Assembly: GCA_043738565.1 (NCBI GenBank)
Contig: JAYUGA010000323.1
Coordinates: forward strand, 32,809 to 96,808
Source of the DNA: Stagnihabitans sp043738565
GTDB lineage: Bacteria > Pseudomonadota > Alphaproteobacteria > Rhodobacterales > Rhodobacteraceae
Length of the DNA stretch: 64,000 nt
Direction: 5' to 3'
Under the pieces are notes generated by a model, which had not been told where the DNA came from, did not search any database, and worked only from the letters and a program-made list of their open reading frames with translations. The first letter of the stretch is position 1, and every line of letters begins with the position of its first letter. Made by a program: the position numbers and the translations under genes. This document shows positions 58,586-64,000 of this stretch, in pieces.

Positions 58586-60766
58586 ATGCCGCACAACAAC
58601 GCCAATGCCCTGTCCGAACGCCCCGAGGTGCTGACCCGCCCCAAGCTGGAGGGTGGTCGCCGCTTCGTGATGCAGACACCCTTCACGGCGGCGGGCGACC
58701 AGCCGGCCGCGATTGCCGAACTCAGCGCCGGGGTGCTGGCGGGTGAGCGGGATCAGGTTTTGCTGGGGGCAACCGGCACCGGCAAGACCTTCACAATGGC
58801 CAAGATCATCGAGGAAACCCAGCGGCCGGCCATCATCCTTGCCCCCAACAAGACGCTTGCCGCGCAATTATACGCCGAATTCAAGGGCTTCTTCCCGGAC
58901 AACGCCGTCGAATATTTCGTCAGCTACTACGATTACTACCAACCCGAAGCCTATGTCGCCCGCACCGACACCTTCATCGAAAAAGAATCCCAGATCAACG
59001 AACAGATCGACCGGATGCGCCATTCGGCCACAAGGTCGCTGCTGGAGCGGGATGATGTGATCATTGTCGCCTCGGTGTCGTGCATCTATGGCATCGGGTC
59101 GGTTGAGACCTATTCGGCGATGACACAGGATTTGGTCACAGGGCAAAGTTATGACCAGCGCCGGGTGATGGCGGAACTGGTGGGGCAGGCTTACCGCCGC
59201 AATGACCAGGCCTTTGCGCGCGGCTCGTTCCGGGTCCGGGGCGACAGTCTTGAGGTCTGGCCCGCCCACCTGGAAGACCGGGCCTGGCGGTTTTCGTTCT
59301 TTGGCGATGATCTTGAATCCATTGTCGAATTCGATCCCCTGACCGGACACAAGACCGATACCTTCGACCAGATCCGCATCTATGCCAACAGCCATTACGT
59401 GACGCCGCGCCCAACGCTGCAACAGGCCACCAAGGCCATCAAGATCGAACTTGGCCAGCGGCTGGAGCAGTTCATCAAAGAGGGCAAGCTGCTGGAGGCA
59501 CAGCGGCTGGAGCAACGCTGCAACTTCGACGTCGAGATGATCGAGGCGACCGGATCCTGCGCCGGGATCGAGAATTACTCGCGCTATCTGACGGGCCGTG
59601 CGCCGGGCGAGCCGCCGCCGACTTTGTTCGAGTTCATTCCGGACAATGCCATTGTTTTTGCAGACGAATCCCACGTTTCGGTGCCGCAGATCGGCGGTAT
59701 GTACAAGGGCGACTACCGCCGGAAATTCGTGTTGGCCGAGCATGGTTTCCGCCTGCCGTCCTGCATGGACAACCGGCCCTTGAAGTTCGAGGAATGGGAC
59801 GCGATGCGGCCGCAATCGGTGTTCGTCTCCGCGACGCCGGCGGCATGGGAGCTGGAACAGACCGGCGGCGTCTTCACCGAACAGGTGATCCGGCCCACGG
59901 GTCTGGTCGATCCGCAGATCGAAATTCGTCCGGTCGAGATGCAGGTCGATGACCTTCTGGACGAGGTGCGCCGGGTAGCGCTGGCGGGCTACCGGACGCT
60001 GGTGACGACGCTGACCAAGCGGATGGCGGAGGATTTGACCGAGTATATGCACGAACAGGGCATCCGCATCCGCTATATGCATTCGGACATCGACACCTTG
60101 GAACGCATTGAAATCCTGCGGGATTTGCGGCTGGGGGCGTTTGATGTTCTGGTCGGAATCAACCTGTTGCGCGAAGGCCTGGACATCCCGGAATGCGCGC
60201 TGGTCGCCATTCTGGACGCCGACAAGGAAGGCTTTCTAAGGTCGGAAACCTCGCTGATCCAGACCATCGGGCGGGCGGCGCGCAATGTCGATGGCCGGGT
60301 GATCATGTACGCCGACCGGGTCACAGGTTCGATGGAGCGGGCAATTGGCGAGACAACGCGGCGCCGCGAAAAGCAGGTGGCGTATAACCTCGCGCATGGA
60401 ATCACGCCGACCACGATCCAGAAAAACGTCGATGACGTACTGCACGGGCTGTGGCAGGGCGACACCGATCAGGCGCGGATCACCACCAAGGTCGATCAGC
60501 CGATGATCGGACCCAATCTGGCCGCCCATCTGGATGCGATGCGTCTGGCCATGCGCAAAGCCGCCGGGAACCTTGAGTTCGAGGAAGCCGCGCGGTTGCG
60601 CGACGAGGTCAGGCGGCTGGAAGCAGTGGAACTGGCCATCTCGGATGATCCGTTGGCGCGGCAGTCGGATGTCGATGCGGCGGTGGAGACGGCGGTGAAA
60701 AGCGGCGGCAGGTCGACGGGTGGGCGACCGGGGCAAAGGGGTGGCAAGGCGCGGCGGGTGCGGTAA
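58586..60766 (+). CDS. uvrB: Excinuclease ABC subunit B
   Basis: A 726-residue UvrB with all helicase motifs: GATGTGKTFTMAKII near residue 53, the beta-hairpin YYDYYQPEAYVARTDTFIEK, Walker B FADESHVSVPQI, and LLREGLDIPECALVAILDAD and the SLIQTIGRAARN block in domain 3. The C-terminal UVR motif is AMRKAAGNLEFEEAARLRDE. With UvrA and UvrC it does nucleotide-excision repair. The start at 58586 is the second in-frame ATG and gives the usual N-terminal length. Confidence 0.97.
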   Translation: MPHNNANALSERPEVLTRPKLEGGRRFVMQTPFTAAGDQPAAIAELSAGVLAGERDQVLLGATGTGKTFTMAKIIEETQRPAIILAPNKTLAAQLYAEFKGFFPDNAVEYFVSYYDYYQPEAYVARTDTFIEKESQINEQIDRMRHSATRSLLERDDVIIVASVSCIYGIGSVETYSAMTQDLVTGQSYDQRRVMAELVGQAYRRNDQAFARGSFRVRGDSLEVWPAHLEDRAWRFSFFGDDLESIVEFDPLTGHKTDTFDQIRIYANSHYVTPRPTLQQATKAIKIELGQRLEQFIKEGKLLEAQRLEQRCNFDVEMIEATGSCAGIENYSRYLTGRAPGEPPPTLFEFIPDNAIVFADESHVSVPQIGGMYKGDYRRKFVLAEHGFRLPSCMDNRPLKFEEWDAMRPQSVFVSATPAAWELEQTGGVFTEQVIRPTGLVDPQIEIRPVEMQVDDLLDEVRRVALAGYRTLVTTLTKRMAEDLTEYMHEQGIRIRYMHSDIDTLERIEILRDLRLGAFDVLVGINLLREGLDIPECALVAILDADKEGFLRSETSLIQTIGRAARNVDGRVIMYADRVTGSMERAIGETTRRREKQVAYNLAHGITPTTIQKNVDDVLHGLWQGDTDQARITTKVDQPMIGPNLAAHLDAMRLAMRKAAGNLEFEEAARLRDEVRRLEAVELAISDDPLARQSDVDAAVETAVKSGGRSTGGRPGQRGGKARRVR

Positions 60767-60795
60767 CGGGTTTTCGCCTGATCCGGACTTCGCTA

Positions 60796-61125
60796 TTAAC
60801 CCCCTGCAAGACAATGATTTCTTTGAAACGACTCGATCAGAACCGGGTCATCGCCTGGCGCTTGCGCCTGCCTGAACCCATCCAAGGGTCGGACAGACAC
60901 CACTGTGGTCGTGGTTTTCGCCCAGTATTTTGGGTCGTTCAAAATCTGGGGTGGCAACTGATGCCTCTGAAAGACGCGCCGGGACTGGTGACGCACCTCA
61001 ACCTCGAACTGGTTGCTGCGCAGGCGGGCACCGGGGCGCAGAAAAGTGTCGCGCAGCGCCGCGGCCTCATCCTCCAGCGCACGAATTGACTGTTTCAGCC
61101 TGGCATAATGATCGACCGGGTCCAT
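60796..61125 (-). CDS. Hypothetical protein, 109 aa
   Basis: The ATG at 61125 has a perfect AGGAGGT ribosome-binding site four bases upstream, which decides the start although the frame is open much further upstream. The sequence begins MDPVDHYARLKQSIRALEDE and includes FEVEVRHQSRRVFQRHQLPP and NDPKYWAKTTTTVVSVRPL. It reads like a small helical/DNA-associated conserved protein of Rhodobacteraceae; no domain recognised. Convergent with uvrB. Confidence 0.68.
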   Translation of the reverse strand: MDPVDHYARLKQSIRALEDEAAALRDTFLRPGARLRSNQFEVEVRHQSRRVFQRHQLPPQILNDPKYWAKTTTTVVSVRPLDGFRQAQAPGDDPVLIESFQRNHCLAGG

Positions 61126-61365
61126 CCGCACCTCCTGAGTCGCAGCACAGCATGCCCGAGGTCCGATTAACGGGCGATTAACGGCAAAAGATGCAAACTG
61201 GGGCTGCGATTTCCTGACTGCCCAAAACGACAGTCCGAGCTCTGCGTGTAACCATTTGTTTTTCTTGGCATACTTCAAAACCAAAATCCTGCCGCACCTA
61301 CAAAACTTGCCAAGCGCGGCAATTCGCATCATGCTGTATCCCACAACAATCTGACGAGGTTCGCG

Positions 61366-62028
61366 ATGAAAAAAGCGCTGCTTTTTGGCCTTGGTCTGTT
61401 GATCTTGCCGCTGGCTGACCCGGCTTTGGCAAAAACCGCAGTCAATTGCGCCAAGCCGACCCTCGAATCCGTGCGCCTGCTGTGCAAGGCCAATGAGATC
61501 AAGGCGCGACGGGTGCAGACCACGGTGGGGGCCGCCGTTGTTGGCGCCGTTCTGGGCAATCTTCTGGCGCAGCAAAACGGCGGCAACCGGACCAATGCGA
61601 CGGTCGCGGGGGCGGTTGCAGGTGGGCTGACCGGCTATTGGCTGAATGTCCAGAACGAGATTGCGGCCAAAAACGCCTCGCAATCCGCCCGCGCCGGTGA
61701 ATTGAAGGCAAAGGCCGCTGCCGATGCCAAGGCGCAGCGCGCCAGTGCCACCAAACTGCATGCCGAACTGAAAACCGTGCTGTTACGGTCGCCGGGTGCG
61801 GGGGAAGACCCGAAACGGCGTCAGGAGCAGCTTGCCCAGATTGCGCAAGCGGCGGATGTCGGGATGCGGCAGGCGCAGGAAAGCGGGCAAGGCTACACTG
61901 CGGTGGGTCAGGGTCTGGGCACGCCGGTCAATGGCAAGGGCATGTTCGCGTCGAGCGCCAATGATTTTTACAAGACCCGGACCGACGCTTGCGCCCAGCT
62001 GAGCCGGCCAGGATCCTATTGTAGCTGA
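61366..62028 (+). CDS. Hypothetical exported protein with glycine-zipper-like segment
   Basis: A 220-residue protein with a signal peptide (MKKALLFGLGLLILPLADPA, cleaved near ALA) and, at residues 50-85, a small-residue membrane-like segment VGAAVVGAVLGNLLAQQNGG and VAGAVAGGLTGYWLNVQNEI resembling glycine-zipper domains of envelope proteins. The C-terminal half is helical (ARAGELKAKAAADAKAQRAS). Paired cysteines in VNCAKPTLESVRLLC and at the end suggest a periplasmic location. Function unknown. Confidence 0.7.
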   Translation: MKKALLFGLGLLILPLADPALAKTAVNCAKPTLESVRLLCKANEIKARRVQTTVGAAVVGAVLGNLLAQQNGGNRTNATVAGAVAGGLTGYWLNVQNEIAAKNASQSARAGELKAKAAADAKAQRASATKLHAELKTVLLRSPGAGEDPKRRQEQLAQIAQAADVGMRQAQESGQGYTAVGQGLGTPVNGKGMFASSANDFYKTRTDACAQLSRPGSYCS

Positions 62029-62030
62029 TT

Positions 62031-62285
62031 TCAGACCCGTTTGACGAGGCGGATCAGCACCAAAAGAATCACCGCGCCAAGCGTGGCATGAATGATCGAC
62101 CCAATCACGCCACCGCCAAAGCCGAGGCCGATCCGGGGGAAGATCACCCCTGCCAAAAAGGCGCCGACGACACCGACGACGATGTTACCAATCAGTCCAA
62201 ACCCATAGCCTGAAACGATTTTTCCGGCAAGCCATCCCGCGATGGCCCCGATGATGAGAATGAAAAGCAGGCCCGTGACGGTCAT
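62031..62285 (-). CDS. GlsB/YeaQ/YmgE family stress response membrane protein
   Basis: An 84-residue, very hydrophobic glycine-rich protein: LLFILIIGAIAGWLAGKIVS, then GLIGNIVVGVVGAFLAGVIF and IIHATLGAVILLVLIRLVKR. This is the transglycosylase-associated (YeaQ) family of small inner-membrane proteins linked to stress; activity unproven. It is convergent with the 220-aa gene and divides it from the monooxygenase-fold gene. Confidence 0.92.
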   Translation of the reverse strand: MTVTGLLFILIIGAIAGWLAGKIVSGYGFGLIGNIVVGVVGAFLAGVIFPRIGLGFGGGVIGSIIHATLGAVILLVLIRLVKRV

Positions 62286-62337
62286 TCTAAACTCCCTTGC
62301 CTATTGATATACCCCGGTTCCGCGCTGGAATCCGGTG

Positions 62338-62655
62338 TCAGAAAACGGCGGCCACCTCGTACATCACCGGCTCGAAGCCACGGCACAGTGCGGCGAATTT
62401 GCGGTTGCGTGCCCGCATTTCGGGGGTTCGCAGCATGGCGAGGAAATCCTCGCGGCGGGCCCATTGCGAATAATTGGCGATCCGGGTTTGCGCATCGTTA
62501 ACGTGAAGTCCGGAGCCGATGAAACCGGGCTGGTGGCGGATGAAATCGGCATAGGCGGATTTCAGTTCATCCAGCAGGTCGGCACAGGTGCCGGGCGACA
62601 TCTCGAAGGTGGTGAGCACGGTTTGGCCTTGAAATCCTTCGGAAATCTGGGTCAT
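62338..62655 (-). CDS. Antibiotic biosynthesis monooxygenase (ABM) fold protein
   Basis: A 105-residue dimeric-alpha/beta-barrel (ABM) protein beginning MTQISEGFQGQTVLTTFEMS with QPGFIGSGLHVNDAQTRIAN and YSQWARREDFLAMLR. Members degrade haem or quinone-like compounds or act as stress proteins; no specific substrate is indicated. The ATG at 62655 has an AGGCTGCGATG context; an upstream ATG adds six residues. Confidence 0.85.
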   Translation of the reverse strand: MTQISEGFQGQTVLTTFEMSPGTCADLLDELKSAYADFIRHQPGFIGSGLHVNDAQTRIANYSQWARREDFLAMLRTPEMRARNRKFAALCRGFEPVMYEVAAVF

Positions 62656-62757
62656 CGCAGCCTCCATTTGCAATGAGGATAGACTGCGGAATGGCTTGCG
62701 GCAAGGGGGGTTCGGGGGTAATATACCTGCCGCCAGAACCAGGGAAAAGGCTGCAAA

Positions 62758-62949
62758 ATGAGGAAGTTATTGAATGCGGACGATCCGTTTTTCAGAGTGG
62801 TCTGGCGGCGGTGGGCGACGGCGCTGTTCCCTTTGGCCTGGGGGGGGTACGAGCTGTGGTCGGGCAACCCGATGTGGGCGCTTTTGTTTGGCGCAACCGG
62901 GGCTTATGCGGCCTGGGTGCTGATCATCAAGGGGCCTTCGGGCAACTGA
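62758..62949 (+). CDS. Small hypothetical membrane protein
   Basis: A 63-residue protein with two short hydrophobic stretches (VVWRRWATALFPLAWGGYEL and WALLFGATGAYAAWVLIIKG). It ends GPSGN. Function unknown; perhaps a conserved family member with no domain name. Its 3' end overlaps the convergent lipoprotein gene by 23 bases. Confidence 0.62.
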   Translation: MRKLLNADDPFFRVVWRRWATALFPLAWGGYELWSGNPMWALLFGATGAYAAWVLIIKGPSGN

Positions 62950-63226
62950 CCCTTCCGTGCATCTCGCCTGAATCGCCCGTCAGGGCAGTTTCGATGGTTT
63001 TACAATGGGTTACCTCCGGGATCAGCGCGATCATCGTGGCGCGAATGCCCGCATGTTCGCCGTTTCTGGCATAGCCGAGGCGGATCACCTCGACCAGTTT
63101 GTCGGTCCAGTAGACGCTATATTGCCGCCCGTCGCGGGTGACATCGGCCCGCTGGGCGCCGATCATCACCGGCGCGGGCTGGGCACCGCAGGCGGCCAGC
63201 AATATCAAGGGGATAACGGCTTTCAT
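62927..63226 (-). CDS. Hypothetical lipoprotein
   Basis: A 99-residue protein with a lipobox-containing signal (MKAVIPLILLAACGAQPAPV; LAAC). The mature part (ADVTRDGRQYSVYWTDKLVE, ATMIALIPEVTHCKTIETAL) resembles a short beta-rich periplasmic domain. Overlaps the convergent 63-aa gene at the 3' end. Unknown function. Confidence 0.68.
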   Translation of the reverse strand: MKAVIPLILLAACGAQPAPVMIGAQRADVTRDGRQYSVYWTDKLVEVIRLGYARNGEHAGIRATMIALIPEVTHCKTIETALTGDSGEMHGRVSCPKAP

Positions 63227-63365
63227 CGCGGCAGTTTGGCGGCGATTGGTTAACGAAGGATGAAGACCTACAACCGGCCTACATCCGGCCTACAATGCCT
63301 CTACACGCTGGCCTAGGGCCGCGTTAACCATTTCGCGGCAATCTGGCGCCTGAATGGAGGCCCAG

Positions 63366-63854
63366 ATGACCAATCCGAACAAGCTGACCGCCCGGCAGAA
63401 CGCCCAGTACTACTACATGATGGACGCGATGCGCCGCTTTGAATGGGACATGCACACCAAGATCGAGCAGTCGGGCCGCATCCCTGCCGAATGGCACGAG
63501 ATTGCCAAGCAGCCCGCCACCCTGCCCAAGCAGCAGGTCAACATCGGGCTGGAGGCGGACGTGCTGAAATTCTTCCGCTCGATGGGGCGGGGCTACGGCG
63601 AGCGGATCAACCTGATCCTGAAAAGTTTCATGCACGCGCGGTTGGCGGGCGTGGTCGAGGGGGGCGAGACGCTGAACCTGTACAAGACCTGGGAAGCGGA
63701 GTTCGACGACCCGAAACCGGGGTTCGGCTGGTTCGCCGGGCAGCTCGGGCAGGAGTGGGAAGACGCGCCGGGGGAGGAAACGCGGCAGACGCGCAAGGAG
63801 CGCACGAGTGCCATCCTGCGGCGGGCGGCGATGCGGCGGGATGGCGAGGGTTGA
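63366..63854 (+). CDS. BrnA-like (ribbon-helix-helix) DNA-binding protein
   Basis: A 162-residue protein with a GGAGG ribosome-binding site before the ATG at 63366. The middle segment VNIGLEADVLKFFRSMGRGY then GERINLILKSFMHARLAG resembles the RHH-type C-terminal domain of BrnA antitoxins; the N-terminal half is Tyr/Asp-rich and not recognised. No BrnT-type toxin is adjacent in the window, so it may be a solitary DNA-binding protein. The C-terminal tail is charged (TRKERTSAILRRAA). Confidence 0.55.
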   Translation: MTNPNKLTARQNAQYYYMMDAMRRFEWDMHTKIEQSGRIPAEWHEIAKQPATLPKQQVNIGLEADVLKFFRSMGRGYGERINLILKSFMHARLAGVVEGGETLNLYKTWEAEFDDPKPGFGWFAGQLGQEWEDAPGEETRQTRKERTSAILRRAAMRRDGEG

Positions 63855-63905
63855 AATTTGTACGAATATGGAGTATTGTAAGGTTTGTCAGGTTTGGAGG
63901 GTGCG

Positions 63906-64000
63906 ATGATTGAGGTGACGGTTTCGGAAGCACGGGAGAGGCTGGCGGAGCTTCTGGGTCAGGTGGAACATGCCAGTGAACTGGTGACGATCACCAAGCA
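63906..64000 (+). CDS. Phd/YefM family antitoxin, 5' part (runs off the window)
   Basis: The ATG at 63906 has a GGAGGG ribosome-binding site. The visible residues, MIEVTVSEARERLAELLGQV then EHASELVTITK, are the N-terminal DNA-binding region of Phd/YefM antitoxins. The rest, and a toxin gene if present, lie beyond the right edge. Confidence 0.8.
   Translation, partial: MIEVTVSEARERLAELLGQVEHASELVTITK

Noticed and set aside
61500..61711. Minus-strand frame inside the 220-aa exported protein gene
   Set aside because: Antisense shadow: the plus-strand protein has a signal peptide and a coherent composition.

Overview
The window is GC-rich alphaproteobacterial chromosome, most likely from a member of the Rhodobacteraceae (Rhodobacter/Tabrizicola/Gemmobacter-like). 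The evidence is the gene content: the dnaX-ybaB-recR block, a TrcR-type cell-cycle regulator, the short aa3-type cytochrome oxidase subunit IV, a COQ9-family protein, ETF-ubiquinone oxidoreductase, an NDUFS4-like complex I subunit, phbAB, DUF2125 and DUF6173 proteins, and a dispersed intergenic repeat that I associate with this family. No database search was possible, so all family names come from reading the translations.

Layout. 1-37.1 kb is ordinary core chromosome. It holds the 3' end of iorB; dnaX-ybaB-recR; trcR; an RNase T2; a GST with two frameshifts; mscL; ald with its divergent Lrp/AsnC regulator; a sulfotransferase; a coupled arsC-aquaporin pair; rpsU with a clear terminator; a COQ9/quinone-reductase pair; tsaC; a DmdC-like acyl-CoA dehydrogenase coupled to an MBL-fold hydrolase; mobA-mobB-GNAT; greA; ETF-QO; a TPR protein-ispE pair; a decaprenyl diphosphate synthase; phbB and phbA; an EAL phosphodiesterase and tag. 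Five copies of a dispersed repeat with core CAAATATCCC sit at gene ends.

37.1-55.9 kb is accessory DNA in two parts. The left part (37.1-40.7 kb) is a decayed element: a frameshifted HTH/excisionase-like gene, a primase-type protein without its helicase half, small unknown genes and a glycosyltransferase remnant. The right part (40,746-55,873, about 15.1 kb) is a well-delimited integrated element bounded by 22-bp direct repeats with one mismatch. The repeats lie in the anticodon region of a split 77-nt Arg(UCU) tRNA gene. From its integrase end it encodes a tyrosine recombinase, an AlpA-like regulator, a PrimPol-helicase, an iteron-like region rich in GTGGGA/TCCCAC, two unknown genes, a DUF4055 portal-like protein, further unknown genes, a small-terminase-like protein, a large terminase split into overlapping ATPase and nuclease ORFs, a DUF3489 protein, and a C5-cytosine methyltransferase paired with a GIY-YIG nuclease (putative restriction-modification). 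It also carries an intact Arg(UCU) tRNA just inside attL. It has a replication module and a DNA-packaging motor but no recognisable major capsid or tail gene. This fits a phage satellite (PICI-like) or a streamlined prophage and is the most interesting part of the window.

55.9-64 kb returns to core genes: GNAT, DUF2125, the NDUFS4-like subunit, uvrB, small membrane and exported proteins, a GlsB/YeaQ protein, an antibiotic-biosynthesis monooxygenase-fold protein, a BrnA-like DNA-binding protein, and the start of a Phd/YefM antitoxin that runs off the right edge.
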